Shown in pieces: positions 5,911 through 14,513 of a stretch of DNA of 23,998 nucleotides (the first letter of the stretch is position 1; every line of letters begins with the position of its first letter). Source of the DNA: an uncultured Opitutia bacterium (GTDB lineage: Bacteria; Verrucomicrobiota; Verrucomicrobiia; Opitutales; UBA953). The notes under the pieces are model-generated. The model was not told the DNA's origin, did not search any database, and saw only the letters and a list, made by a program, of their open reading frames with translations. Position numbers and translations under genes: made by a program. Location: positions 1 through 23,998 of the forward strand of contig CAIRWP010000061.1 of NCBI GenBank assembly GCA_903882335.1. Direction: 5' to 3'.

Positions 5911-7341
5911 ATGGAATCCGACCTCGTTCCCAACGTCCTCGCCGATCGCTACGCCTCCCCGGCGATGAAGGCCATCTGGTCCACCCGCGGCCGCGTGATC
6001 CTCGAGCGCGAGTATTGGATCGCCGTCATGAAGGCCCAGCGCGACCTCGGGCTGGACATCCCCGCCGAGGCCATCGCCGCCTACGAACGCGTGAAGGACC
6101 AGGTGGACCTCGAAGCCATCCGCGTCCGCGAGGAGACGACGCGCCACGACGTGAAGGCCCGCATCGACGAGTTCTGCGCCCTCGCCGGCCACGAGCATGT
6201 CCACAAGGGCCTCACCAGCCGCGACCTCACGGAGTCGGTCGAGCAGCTCCAGGTCTTCCGCTCGCTCCAGCTGATCCGCGCCAAGCACGTCGCCGCCGTG
6301 GCCGGCCTCGCGCGCCGCGCCGTCGCCGACCGCGACGTCCTCATCGCCGCCCGCACGCACAACGTCGCCGCCCAGCCCACCACGGTGGGCAAGCGCTGGG
6401 CGATGTTCGGCGAGGAATGCCTGCGCGGCACGGCCCAGCTCGACGTGGCCCTCGGCGCGTTCGCGGCCCGCGGCCTCAAGGGCGCCGTCGGCACCCAGCT
6501 CGACCAGCTCACCCTCTTCGCCGGCGACCTCGCCAAGGTCGCGCGCCTCGAGCAGCGCGTGCTCGCCCACCTCGGTATCCCCCACGCCCTTGGTGCGGTC
6601 GGCCAGGTCTACCCGCGCTCGATGGACCTCGAGGTCGTCGCCGCCCTCGTCTCCGCCGCTTCCGGTCCGTCCTCCTTCGCGCGCACCCTCCGCCTCATGG
6701 CCGGCCACGAACTCGCCAGCGAGGGCTTCCTCCCGGGCCAGGTCGGCTCCTCGGCGATGCCGCACAAGATGAACGCCCGCACCTGCGAGCGCATCAACGG
6801 CTTCCTCGTCATCCTGCGCGGTCACCTGGCCATGGCCGCCTCGCTCGCCGGCGACCAGTGGAACGAGGGCGACGTCGCCTGCTCGGTCGTGCGCCGCGTG
6901 CTCCTGCCCGACGCTTTCCTGGCGAGCGACGGCCTGCTCGAGGCCTTCCTCACCGTGCTGGGTCAGATGGAGGTGAACCGCTCGGTCATCGACCGCGAAT
7001 CGCGCCACTACCTGCCGTTCCTCCTGACCACGACGTTCCTCATGGAGGCGGTCAAGGCCGGTGCCGGCCGCGAGTCGGCCCACGAGGCTATCAAGGAGCA
7101 CGCGGTGGCCGTCGCCCGCGACCTGCGCTCCGGTAAGACCGAGCGCAACGACCTCGTCGACCGCCTGGCCGCCGACGCCCGGCTCAAATTGCCCAAGTCC
7201 GTCCTGCTCGACGCCGTGACCAAGGCCGGTGAGCTGACCGGTTCGGCCGGCGCGCAGGTCGACGCCTTCGCCGCGCAGGCCGCGGCCTGGTCCGCCAAGG
7301 TCCCGGAGTCCGCCCAGATCAAGCCGGGGCGCATTCTCTGA
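5911..7341 (+). CDS. purB: Adenylosuccinate lyase
   Basis: This enzyme cleaves adenylosuccinate to AMP plus fumarate, and SAICAR to AICAR plus fumarate, in cytoplasmic purine synthesis. The 476-residue length fits the family. The fumarase/aspartase superfamily signature SSAMPHKMN is at residues 280-288, with the mobile-loop serine. The catalytic-histidine region RTHNVAAQPTTVGKR is at 148-162, and LTSRDLTESV at 101-110 is the conserved substrate-binding segment. The ATG at 5911 is chosen because the protein begins here in register with family members, and the longer open frame overlaps holA. There is no Shine-Dalgarno; a promoter candidate immediately precedes the start. Confidence 0.95.
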   Translation: MESDLVPNVLADRYASPAMKAIWSTRGRVILEREYWIAVMKAQRDLGLDIPAEAIAAYERVKDQVDLEAIRVREETTRHDVKARIDEFCALAGHEHVHKGLTSRDLTESVEQLQVFRSLQLIRAKHVAAVAGLARRAVADRDVLIAARTHNVAAQPTTVGKRWAMFGEECLRGTAQLDVALGAFAARGLKGAVGTQLDQLTLFAGDLAKVARLEQRVLAHLGIPHALGAVGQVYPRSMDLEVVAALVSAASGPSSFARTLRLMAGHELASEGFLPGQVGSSAMPHKMNARTCERINGFLVILRGHLAMAASLAGDQWNEGDVACSVVRRVLLPDAFLASDGLLEAFLTVLGQMEVNRSVIDRESRHYLPFLLTTTFLMEAVKAGAGRESAHEAIKEHAVAVARDLRSGKTERNDLVDRLAADARLKLPKSVLLDAVTKAGELTGSAGAQVDAFAAQAAAWSAKVPESAQIKPGRIL

Positions 7342-7347
7342 GGGTTT

Positions 7348-7376
7348 CCTCGGCCCTGAGGGCGGGGGAGGGTTTT
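7348..7376 (+). terminator. Possible weak terminator after purB
   Basis: An imperfect hairpin can form from CCTC plus GCCC against GGGC plus GAGG around a TGA loop, with unpaired Gs, followed by GTTTT. It is much weaker than the two clear terminators downstream and may not function. Confidence 0.3.
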
Positions 7377-7434
7377 CCGTGTTGCCAAGGGGCGGGGGGC
7401 TTCCCACAACCCACTTTTCAACCTGTTCCCTCCC

Positions 7435-8733
7435 ATGTCCTCCCTACAAGGCAATCTTCTCGTCGCGCAAAGCGGCGGCCCCACGCCCGTCATCAACGCC
7501 AGCCTCGCCGGAGTCATCGCCGAAGCCCTCAACCATGAGGATGACATCCCGGAAATCTACGGCGCCCTCAACGGTATCCACGGGGTCCTTAACGAGAACC
7601 TGATCGACCTCGCCGCGGAGTCCCAGCAGACCCTCCGCGCCCTGCATCACACCCCGGGCGCCGCCCTCGGCACCTGCCGCTACAAGGTGAAGAAGGCCGA
7701 GGACTTCGACCGCATCCTCCAGGTCTTCGAAGCCCACAACATCCGTTACTTCCACTACATCGGCGGCAACGATTCCCAGGACACCGCCGCCAAGATCGAC
7801 GCCCTCGCCAAGGAGCGCGGCTATGAGCTCCGCGTCATCGGCGTGCCCAAGACCATCGACAACGACCTCCCGCTGACCGACCACAGCCCCGGCTTCGGTT
7901 CCGTCGCCAAGCACATCGCCCTGACCGTCCGCGAGATGTCCCTGGACAACGCCGCCATGGGCCAGAACGACTTCGTCTCCGTCCTCGAGGTCATGGGCCG
8001 CAACGCCGGCTGGCTCGCCGCCTCCTCCGTCCTCGCCCACCGCCGCGACAAGTCGGACGACAAGCAGGTTCGTAACACGCACTACTCCTGCAGCGCCCCG
8101 CACATCGTGCTGTTGCCGGAAGTCCCCTTCAACGCCGACAACTTCATTCGCCGCGTCGAGGAAGTCCTCAAGTCCAGCGGTCACTGCTTCGTCGTCGTCT
8201 CCGAAGGCGTGCAGGACGAGGCCGGCAACTACCTCGGCGCCGATACCTCCAGCACCGACGCGTTCGGCCATGCCGTCCTCGGCGGCGCCGGCGAGTCTCT
8301 CCGCAATCTCGTCGAAGAACGTTTCTCGGGCGTCAAGGCCCGCGCCTCCAAGCTCGGCATCGCCCAGCGCGCCGCCTCGCACAGCGCCTCCAAGACCGAC
8401 GTCGACGAAGCCTTCCTTTGCGGCAGCGAAGCGGTCAAGGCCGCCGTCGCCGGCGAGTCGGGCAAGATGGTCATCATCACCCGCTCCGAGAAGGAGAACT
8501 ACGGCGTGAACACCCTGCTGGCGCCCCTCTCCGAGATCGCCAACGGCGTGAAGGCTTTCCCCGACAAGTGGATCGGCGAAGACCGCATGTCCATCCACCC
8601 GGACTTCGTGCGCTACGCGCTCCCCCTCATCCAAGGCGAACTGCAACTCCCTTATGAGCAGGGCCTTCCCCGCTACGCCCAGCTCTCGGCCATCCGCGTC
8701 CAGCGGCGCCTAGAGAAGTTCGTTTCGGCCTAA
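7435..8733 (+). CDS. 6-phosphofructokinase, PPi-dependent type
   Basis: This enzyme phosphorylates fructose-6-phosphate in glycolysis, reversibly if pyrophosphate is the donor. The 432-residue protein has the PFK fold motifs AQSGGPTPVINAS (11-23), IGGNDSQDT (109-117), GVPKTIDNDLP (136-146) and MGRNAGWLA (187-195). Two residues that set donor choice point to pyrophosphate: the GGDG of ATP enzymes is GGND here, and the glycine of PGTIDND is lysine (K139). These substitutions block the ATP alpha-phosphate site in known PPi enzymes. The ATG at 7435 follows a pyrimidine-rich leader without Shine-Dalgarno. A strong terminator follows, so the transcript ends here. It could still be a PFK-A-like enzyme with atypical donor use, but the motif pair makes PPi most likely. 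Confidence 0.92.
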   Translation: MSSLQGNLLVAQSGGPTPVINASLAGVIAEALNHEDDIPEIYGALNGIHGVLNENLIDLAAESQQTLRALHHTPGAALGTCRYKVKKAEDFDRILQVFEAHNIRYFHYIGGNDSQDTAAKIDALAKERGYELRVIGVPKTIDNDLPLTDHSPGFGSVAKHIALTVREMSLDNAAMGQNDFVSVLEVMGRNAGWLAASSVLAHRRDKSDDKQVRNTHYSCSAPHIVLLPEVPFNADNFIRRVEEVLKSSGHCFVVVSEGVQDEAGNYLGADTSSTDAFGHAVLGGAGESLRNLVEERFSGVKARASKLGIAQRAASHSASKTDVDEAFLCGSEAVKAAVAGESGKMVIITRSEKENYGVNTLLAPLSEIANGVKAFPDKWIGEDRMSIHPDFVRYALPLIQGELQLPYEQGLPRYAQLSAIRVQRRLEKFVSA

Positions 8734-8754
8734 GTCGACCTCCTAGTTATTCAC

Positions 8755-8790
8755 AAGAACCCCCGCTTTTCAGTGGGGGTTCTTTGTTTT
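8755..8790 (+). terminator. Rho-independent terminator after the phosphofructokinase gene
   Basis: A perfect 10-bp stem (8755-8764 with 8775-8784, AAGAACCCCC against GGGGGTTCTT) closes a 10-base loop that can pair further, followed by a T-rich tail ending TTTT at 8790. Confidence 0.93.
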
Positions 8791-8796
8791 AAGGAT

Positions 8797-8824
8797 TTGC
8801 CTCCACCTGCGGCTGGGCTAGTCT
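8797..8824 (+). promoter_or_regulatory. Possible promoter of the FecR-domain gene
   Basis: TTGCCT (8797-8802) and TAGTCT (8819-8824) with a 16-bp spacer lie between the upstream terminator and the ATG at 8850. The match is weak, but a promoter must exist here because both flanks are bounded by terminators. Confidence 0.3.
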
Positions 8825-8849
8825 CTCTATCCCTAACCCCTAGGTTTCC

Positions 8850-9956
8850 ATGCGCTCCCTCTCCCCGTTTTTCTGTCTCTTGGCCCTAGGGCTGACCCCT
8901 GTCCTCTCTCTCGCCGCCCTCACCAACGGTAAGCTGCAGGTCGGCATCGTGAAGGACGAAGCCTACCTCTACGACAAGCAGGGCAAGAAGGAGCCGCTCA
9001 AGACCGCCCGGATCTTCCAGGAAGGTTTCCGCGTCGAGACCACCCCCAAGAACACCGTCGAGCTGATCCTTTCCAACGGCTCCACGCTCATCGTCAGCCC
9101 GGACACCTTGCTCGAGGTGAAGACTTTCCGCCAGGTCGTCTCCGACCGCATCGTCGAGGGCGAGTACCAGAAGCTCGATAAGGAGCCCAGCCCGTCGATC
9201 ACCGAGATCGAGGTCATCCGCGGCAAGGTCGTCGGCGAAGTGCGCAAGCTCAACCCGCAGTCCTCCTACACGATCAAGACGCCCGTCGGCGTGGCCCGCA
9301 TCCGCGGCACCATCTACACCGTCGAATTCGCCGACAACGGTAAGGGCACCGGCACGCTGAGCATCGGTTGCGTGCGCGGTTCCGTCGAGGCCACCGTCTT
9401 CGCCGCCAACAGCGGCCCGATCGCGGTCCGCCCGGGCGATCAGCTGTCCGTCCAGGCGCCCGTGCCCAAGCCCGTGGAGGCCGTGAAGCCGCCCGACGCC
9501 ACCGGCACCAAGCCCGCCGATACCGGCACCAAGCCGCCTGACGCCACCGGGACGCCGGCCCCGGAGCCTGCCCCCGCCCCGGCCCCCGCCCCGGTCATCA
9601 CCCTCGCCCCGATGAACTCCGAGCAGCTGGGTAGCGTCGCCACCACGCTTGCGACCGTCAGTTCGTTGGACCAAGGCGTCGCCGCGACGGTGAAGAACAT
9701 GGCCGACAACGCCCCGCCGCCTCCTCCGCCCGTCGCCCCGGTCACCACGACCAATCCCGACGGCACGACCACGACCACGACGCCGCCCGCGGAGGTGCCG
9801 CCTTCCAAGCCCCTGACGCCGCCCACGCAGCCGACCAACACCAGCACCGGTGGTGGTACCAGCTCGACCGACGCCACGCTGCAGAAGATCACCGACACCG
9901 TGCAGCGCACCGTGCAGACGGAGACCCAGACCAACCCGTCCCCGACCGGCGGTTGA
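8850..9956 (+). CDS. Secreted FecR-domain protein with proline/threonine-rich tail
   Basis: A 368-residue exported protein. Residues 1-23 form a signal peptide (MRSLSPFFCLLALGLTPVLS, AxA-like end). A FecR-type beta domain spans about 35-205, with ELILSNGSTLIVSPDTLLEV (71-90) and SSYTIKTPVGVARIRGT (138-154), where the family's conserved stem lies. Residues 206-250 are a proline/alanine/threonine linker with repeats of TGTKP and PAPAPA. A second serine/threonine/proline-rich region (about 290-368) follows a short helix-forming part. FecR was named from an iron sensor, but stand-alone secreted forms like this, with no TM helix or sigma factor beside them, usually have unknown roles, perhaps surface or envelope binding. 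It is monocistronic, with terminators on both sides. Confidence 0.85.
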   Translation: MRSLSPFFCLLALGLTPVLSLAALTNGKLQVGIVKDEAYLYDKQGKKEPLKTARIFQEGFRVETTPKNTVELILSNGSTLIVSPDTLLEVKTFRQVVSDRIVEGEYQKLDKEPSPSITEIEVIRGKVVGEVRKLNPQSSYTIKTPVGVARIRGTIYTVEFADNGKGTGTLSIGCVRGSVEATVFAANSGPIAVRPGDQLSVQAPVPKPVEAVKPPDATGTKPADTGTKPPDATGTPAPEPAPAPAPAPVITLAPMNSEQLGSVATTLATVSSLDQGVAATVKNMADNAPPPPPPVAPVTTTNPDGTTTTTTPPAEVPPSKPLTPPTQPTNTSTGGGTSSTDATLQKITDTVQRTVQTETQTNPSPTGG

Positions 9957-9976
9957 GGCTCTCCTCACCGACCTGA

Positions 9977-10008
9977 AAAGACCCGGCTGCCCGCCGGGTC
10001 TTTCTTTT
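9977..10008 (+). terminator. Rho-independent terminator after the FecR-domain gene
   Basis: A perfect 11-bp stem (9977-9987 with 9993-10003, AAAGACCCGGC against GCCGGGTCTTT) closes a 5-base loop and is followed by CTTTT. Confidence 0.93.
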
Positions 10009-10069
10009 GCCGGGTCCGCCCGCTTTTCTCCTCTCGCCTTGCCGGCGGCGGCGGGCATCCTCGGCCCTC

Positions 10070-10699
10070 ATGCCCATCGCGGGAAAGCTCATCACCCTGG
10101 AAGGAGGCGAAGGCGCCGGCAAATCGACGCAGCTCACCCGTCTGGCCGAGCGGCTGGAGGCTGGCGGCTCCCGCGTCCTGCGCCTGCGCGAGCCGGGCGG
10201 TACGCCGTTGGGCGAGACGATGCGCGACGTCCTGAAGCGTCCGGGCTCCGTCATCGCGCCGGAGGCCGAGGCCCTGCTCTTCGCCGCCTGCCGCGCCCAG
10301 TTGGTCGCGGAGGTGATCGCTCCGGCGCTTGCCGCCGGCGCCGTCGTGCTCTGCGACCGCTTCATCGACTCCACCGTCGCCTACCAGTCCGGCGGTCGCG
10401 GGCTGGACCGGGCCGCCATCGAGGCCGCCAATCGCCTGGCCTGCGGCGCCCTCCGTCCGCACCTCACCATCCTGCTCGACCTCGACCCGTCCCGCGGGCT
10501 GGGTCGCGCTTCGCTGCGCGACCACGGCCGCTCCGACCGCTTCGAGGCCTTGGGCGAGGAGTTTCACCGCCGGGTGCGCGCCTCCTACCACGCCCTGGTC
10601 CGCGAGGAGCCCGCCCGCTTCCGCGTCCTCGACGCCGACCGTTCCCCCGACCTCATCTCCGAGGAGATCTGGCATGAAGTCCAAGCTCGCTTCGCCTGA
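10070..10699 (+). CDS. tmk: Thymidylate kinase
   Basis: This enzyme phosphorylates dTMP to dTDP for DNA synthesis in the cytoplasm. The 209-residue protein has Walker A GGEGAGKST at 12-20, the dTMP-binding REPGGTPLGE at 40-49, and CDRFIDSTVAYQSGGRGLD holding the DR motif. A LID-like segment contains RASLRDHGRSDRFE. Length and motif order are standard. The ATG at 10070 places the P-loop at the expected distance; the open frame begins upstream in the terminator region and that part is rejected. The gene overlaps the next one by 26 bases, the common tmk-holB arrangement. Confidence 0.95.
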   Translation: MPIAGKLITLEGGEGAGKSTQLTRLAERLEAGGSRVLRLREPGGTPLGETMRDVLKRPGSVIAPEAEALLFAACRAQLVAEVIAPALAAGAVVLCDRFIDSTVAYQSGGRGLDRAAIEAANRLACGALRPHLTILLDLDPSRGLGRASLRDHGRSDRFEALGEEFHRRVRASYHALVREEPARFRVLDADRSPDLISEEIWHEVQARFA

Positions 10700-11597
10700 G
10701 GTCGACGACCTGCCGGCCCTTAAGGTCCTACTGCGCGCCCGCGCCGAGGGCCGCATGCCCCATGCGGTCCTGCTGACCGGGGCCGACGGCGAGGTGCTGG
10801 CGCGCGCGGCCGAACGCCTGGCCGCGATCCACCTCGGCGTGCCGGACCCGCTCGCGCACGCCGACTGCCGCGTGCTGCGACCGGCCAAGAAGTCGCGCCG
10901 CATCAACATCGAGTCCACGCAGGAAGTCGTGGCCGCGCTCCGCCTCACCTCGGTCTCCGCCCGTCGCGTCGTGCTGGTGCACGAGCCCGACCGTTTCATG
11001 TCCGAGGGCGCCAATTGCTTCCTCAAGACGCTGGAGGAGCCGCCGCCCGGCACGTTGATCGTGTTGCAGACGGCCAACTACTACCGCGTCCTCCCGACGA
11101 TCCTCAGCCGCTGCCTGCGCTTCCACGTCGGGGGCGAGGCCCCGGCCATCAAGGATCCCGCCTGGGCCGATTGGCTGCGCGAGTTCGACCGCCTGCTGGC
11201 TAAGCTGGCGGGACCGACCTTGCCGCGCTCCGCCGAATTATTCATCCCCGCCTACGCGCTCTGCGCCCGCTTCGAGGTGCTGCTGGAGCTGTTCACCGAG
11301 GAGGCGCTGAAACTGGCCCCCGAGCCGCCGCCTGGCGACGACGACGAGGAAGAGGTCGAGCTGGCCCACGAGGAATCGATCCGCCGTGGTATCCGCGCGC
11401 GTCTCCTCACGGCGATGGAGGAGCGCCTCCGGCTGGCGGGCCGCCAGCATCCCGATTGCCTATCGCAGGTCGCCGCCGCGATCGACCTACTCGAGGAGGC
11501 GCGCGCCCGCCTCGAACTGAACTACCAGGTCCTCGCCGGCCTCGAGCAGTTCTTCCTCCGCCTGCTGCGGCTTTTCGCGCTGCGCGCCCGCGCCTGA
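10674..11597 (+). CDS. holB: DNA polymerase III delta-prime-like clamp-loader subunit
   Basis: A 307-residue AAA+-like protein corresponding to the stator subunit of the clamp loader. RMPHAVLLTGADGEVLARAA (27-46) occupies the P-loop place but has no GxxxxGKS/T. The segment RVVLVHEPDRFMSEGANCFL (98-117), then KTLEEPPPGTLIVL, matches the Walker B region of delta-prime. The SRC motif of clamp loaders is present at 145-147 (ILSRCLRF). The zinc-binding cysteines of many delta-prime proteins are absent. The C-terminal part carries an acidic insert, GDDDEEEVEL, at 221-230. The ATG at 10674 lies inside tmk, preceded by GAGGAG at good distance, so translation is probably coupled. Position after tmk supports the assignment. 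Confidence 0.85.
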   Translation: MKSKLASPEVDDLPALKVLLRARAEGRMPHAVLLTGADGEVLARAAERLAAIHLGVPDPLAHADCRVLRPAKKSRRINIESTQEVVAALRLTSVSARRVVLVHEPDRFMSEGANCFLKTLEEPPPGTLIVLQTANYYRVLPTILSRCLRFHVGGEAPAIKDPAWADWLREFDRLLAKLAGPTLPRSAELFIPAYALCARFEVLLELFTEEALKLAPEPPPGDDDEEEVELAHEESIRRGIRARLLTAMEERLRLAGRQHPDCLSQVAAAIDLLEEARARLELNYQVLAGLEQFFLRLLRLFALRARA

Positions 11598-11606
11598 TCT
11601 TCCGCC

Positions 11607-13637
11607 ATGTCCCGCCTGTTCGCCTCCCTCCTCCTGCTCGCCGCCTCCTTGGGCGCGGCCGACGACGCCCGCCGGCCCGAGGTCGAGCGCGCCATCGCCC
11701 GCCTGTCCCCGACCATCGTGCGCATCGAGGTGATCTCGGAGGACGGTTCCGAAGGCCGCATGCTGCGCCAGCATGCGGTCGGCTCCGGCGCCATCATCGA
11801 CGCGCAGGGCCGTGTCATCACGAACTACCACGTCGCCGGCCGCGGCGCGACGTTCCTGTGCCGGCTCGCCGACCGCGAGGAGCTCCCGGCGACGTTGGTC
11901 GGCGCCGATGCCATGACCGACGTGGCGGTGATTCAGCTCGACCTTTCCCGCCGCCGGTCGAAGGCGCCCTTGCCGGTCGCCGAGTTTGCGGACTCCGATC
12001 GCGTGCGCGCGGGCGATACGGTGCTCTCGATGGGCTGCCCGGCGGGACTGACGCAATCCGTCACCCTCGGCATCATCGCCAACGACGCCATGGTCATGAC
12101 GCGCTTCGTCGGCGCGATGAGCCTCGACGGCGAATCGGTCGGCGAACTGGTCCGCTGGTTCGGCCACGACGCGGTCATCTTCGGCGGCAATTCCGGCGGC
12201 CCGCTGGTCGACACACAGGGCCGGATCGTCGGCATCAACGAGATCGGCATCGGCAGCCTGGGCGGCGCGATCCCCGCCAACACCGCCCGCACCGTGGCCA
12301 CCGAGCTCATCGCTGGCGGCCGCGTCGTTCGCGGCTGGCTCGGCCTCGAGGTCCAACCGCTGCTGCGCTCGTTGTCCGGCGAGGGCCGGCGCGGCGTGCT
12401 CGTGCGTTCCGTCCTGCGCGGCTCCCCGGCGGCGGTCGCCGGACTCCGGCAGGGCGATCTCCTGACGTCGCTCGCCGGCCAGCCGGTCCATGCCGATTGC
12501 GATGAGCAGATGCCGACCTACCACGGCCAGGTCGCGGCCTTGCGTCCCGGCCGCGAGGTCTCGCTGGAGTTCGTCCGCGACGGCGCCATCCGCACGGTCG
12601 TCGCGACCGCCGCCGAACGTCCCGCCAATATCGCCCGCGAGGCCGAGCTCGCCTCCTGGGGAGCCACCGTCCGCGACCAGACCCGCCTTTCCGCCCTCCG
12701 CGCCAAGCGCCCGAACCAGGATGGCGTCGTCGTCGATTCGCTCCGCCCCGGCGGTCCCGCCGCCGAGGCCAAGCCGGCGTTGCTCGAGGGCGACCTCATC
12801 GTCGCGCTCGGCGGCCGACCGGTGAAGGACGTGGCCGCCCTCCGCGCCGTCTCGCGCGAGCTCCTCCAAGGCAAGACCGAGCCCGAGTCCGTGCTGGTCG
12901 CGTTCGTGCGCGCCGGGGCCGAGCTGATCTCCGTCGTGCGCATCGGGCCCGAGGTCGACGCCGCCGTCGCGCCGCGCGCCGCCCGCCCTTGGGCCGGCTT
13001 CGCCAGTCAGGTGCTCACCGCCGAGCTCGCCAAGGCGCTCGGCCTGAAGGGCAAGGCCGGTATCCGCGTCACGCAGGTCGTCGCTGGTTCCACCGCCGAG
13101 CAGGCCGGCCTCAAGGTCGGCGACCTTTGCTTCAAGCTCGATGGCAAGGTGATCCCTGCCCGCCGGCCCGAGGACGCGGAGGTCTTCGGCGCCTTGCTCC
13201 GTGACTACCCGGTCGGGGCCGAGGTCGAACTCGAAGGCCAGCGCGACGGCCAGCCCTTCAAGCTGACGTTGCGCCTCGCCGACCGGCCGGCTCCCGCCGC
13301 GGAACTGCCTGCGCTCAAGGAGGCCCGCTTCGGCTTCTCCGTCCGCGAACAGGGCTTCGATGACAAGGCGGCCCGCAAGGACGACGAAGTCGCCGCGGGT
13401 CTGCTGGTCTCCAAGGTCGAGCGCTCCGGCTGGGCCGATCTGGCCGGCTTGCGCGGCGGCGACCTGCTCCTGGCCGTCAACGGCCAGCCCGTCCCCGACC
13501 TCGCGGCGTTGCGCGCCCGGCTCGCGGCGTTGGCCCAGGCCAAACCCCGCCACGTCGTCCTGCAGGTGCGCCGCTCGATTTCGGGCGCCTACCTGGAATT
13601 CGAACCCGATTGGAACGCCCTCGAGGCGGCCAAGTGA
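11607..13637 (+). CDS. HtrA/DegP-like periplasmic serine protease with four PDZ domains
   Basis: A 676-residue exported trypsin-fold protease expected to degrade or chaperone misfolded envelope proteins. Residues 1-17 are a signal peptide ending LGAAD. The protease domain (about 25-235) keeps the full triad: H75 in TNYHV, D105 in MTDVAVIQL, and S196 in GGNSGGPL. Four PDZ-like domains follow at roughly 243-335, 345-446, 463-558 and 572-657, each with a GDL(L/C/I) core such as RQGDLLTSLAGQP, LEGDLIVALGGRP, KVGDLCFKLDGK and RGGDLLLAVNGQP. Known DegP/DegQ proteins have two PDZ domains, so four is high. The start lies 9 bases after holB with no Shine-Dalgarno. A dead paralogue follows 16 bases downstream. 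No membrane anchor is seen. Confidence 0.9.
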   Translation: MSRLFASLLLLAASLGAADDARRPEVERAIARLSPTIVRIEVISEDGSEGRMLRQHAVGSGAIIDAQGRVITNYHVAGRGATFLCRLADREELPATLVGADAMTDVAVIQLDLSRRRSKAPLPVAEFADSDRVRAGDTVLSMGCPAGLTQSVTLGIIANDAMVMTRFVGAMSLDGESVGELVRWFGHDAVIFGGNSGGPLVDTQGRIVGINEIGIGSLGGAIPANTARTVATELIAGGRVVRGWLGLEVQPLLRSLSGEGRRGVLVRSVLRGSPAAVAGLRQGDLLTSLAGQPVHADCDEQMPTYHGQVAALRPGREVSLEFVRDGAIRTVVATAAERPANIAREAELASWGATVRDQTRLSALRAKRPNQDGVVVDSLRPGGPAAEAKPALLEGDLIVALGGRPVKDVAALRAVSRELLQGKTEPESVLVAFVRAGAELISVVRIGPEVDAAVAPRAARPWAGFASQVLTAELAKALGLKGKAGIRVTQVVAGSTAEQAGLKVGDLCFKLDGKVIPARRPEDAEVFGALLRDYPVGAEVELEGQRDGQPFKLTLRLADRPAPAAELPALKEARFGFSVREQGFDDKAARKDDEVAAGLLVSKVERSGWADLAGLRGGDLLLAVNGQPVPDLAALRARLAALAQAKPRHVVLQVRRSISGAYLEFEPDWNALEAAK

Positions 13638-13653
13638 TTCCCGCCCTTTTACC

Positions 13654-14457
13654 ATGAACCTCCGCTTCGCTCCCTTGCTTGCGCTCCTCGCCGGCTTCAC
13701 CTCGCTCGGCGCCGCCGAGGCGAAGATCGAGGAGACCGCCCGGCGGCTCTTCAAGTCCCACGCCGACGCCATCGTGACCGTCCGCGCGACGGTCGCCCTG
13801 ACGATGACCGCCGGTGACGCGCCTTCGCAATCCCGCGACCAGAGCGTCGAGGAGCTCGGCACCGTCGTCGGCGACAAGGGTCTGGTGATGATCTCCGCCT
13901 CCTCCATCGACCCGGCCACCGCCATGGATGGTCGCACGGTCAACATGCGCGGCGCCCCCGTCAAGCTGGCCGTCACGAGCGAGGTCAAGGAGGCCCGGTT
14001 CATCCTGGCCGATGGCACCGAAGTCCCGGCCACCGTCGTCTACAAGGATCGCGACCTCAACCTGGCCTTCCTCGCCCCCGAGCCCGGCGCCGAGGAGGCG
14101 AAGGAGGCGAAGTTCCTCCCGATCGACACTTCCTCCGAACAGGCGCTCGAAGTCCTCGACGAGGTGGTTGTGCTCTCCCGGTTGGATAAGTCGATGGGCC
14201 GCGTCTCGGCGGTGGAATGCGATTTCGTCCGCGCCGTCGTGACCAAGCCCCGGCGCTTCCTGTCGATCCACCTCGCCTCGACCGGCCTGCCCGTCTTCGG
14301 CGTCAGCGGGAAGTTCGCCGGCTTCACCACGGTCCGCTTCGGCAGTTCCGGGGAGGGTGAGGGCATTGCCGCCACACCGGTCGTCCTGCCCGCCGCCGAG
14401 GTCCGCAAGGCGATCGCCGCCGCACTGGCCCGGCCGGTCCCCGCTCCCCGTAAATGA
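13654..14457 (+). CDS. HtrA-like pseudoprotease, exported, no PDZ domain
   Basis: A 267-residue protein with a signal peptide (MNLRFAPLLALLAGFTSLGA). Its body can be aligned by eye with the protease domain of the preceding HtrA. The segment ELGTVVGDKGLVMISASSI (67-85) occupies the TNYHV region, with S84 in place of the catalytic histidine. DRDLNLAFL (132-140) keeps the aspartate (D134). STGLPVFGVSGKFAGF (209-224) lines up with NSGGPLVDTQGRIVGI and has T210 where the catalytic serine should be. It should therefore not cut peptide bonds by the usual mechanism. Role unknown: it may bind unfolded proteins, regulate its active neighbour, or act as a sensor. The ATG at 13654 follows CCCTTTTACC, without Shine-Dalgarno. 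Family assignment is my inference from motif alignment. Confidence 0.75.
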   Translation: MNLRFAPLLALLAGFTSLGAAEAKIEETARRLFKSHADAIVTVRATVALTMTAGDAPSQSRDQSVEELGTVVGDKGLVMISASSIDPATAMDGRTVNMRGAPVKLAVTSEVKEARFILADGTEVPATVVYKDRDLNLAFLAPEPGAEEAKEAKFLPIDTSSEQALEVLDEVVVLSRLDKSMGRVSAVECDFVRAVVTKPRRFLSIHLASTGLPVFGVSGKFAGFTTVRFGSSGEGEGIAATPVVLPAAEVRKAIAAALARPVPAPRK

Positions 14458-14513
14458 AGTTCCCCGGTCGGTTCCCCCAACCTTTTCCCGCCGTCAGGGT
14501 TCCATTCTGAGCG

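Noticed and set aside
11487..14033. 848-residue open frame on the minus strand
   Set aside because: It runs antisense to holB, HtrA and the pseudoprotease. Its composition is that of a high-GC shadow frame with no domain or signal, while the plus-strand genes have clear motifs.
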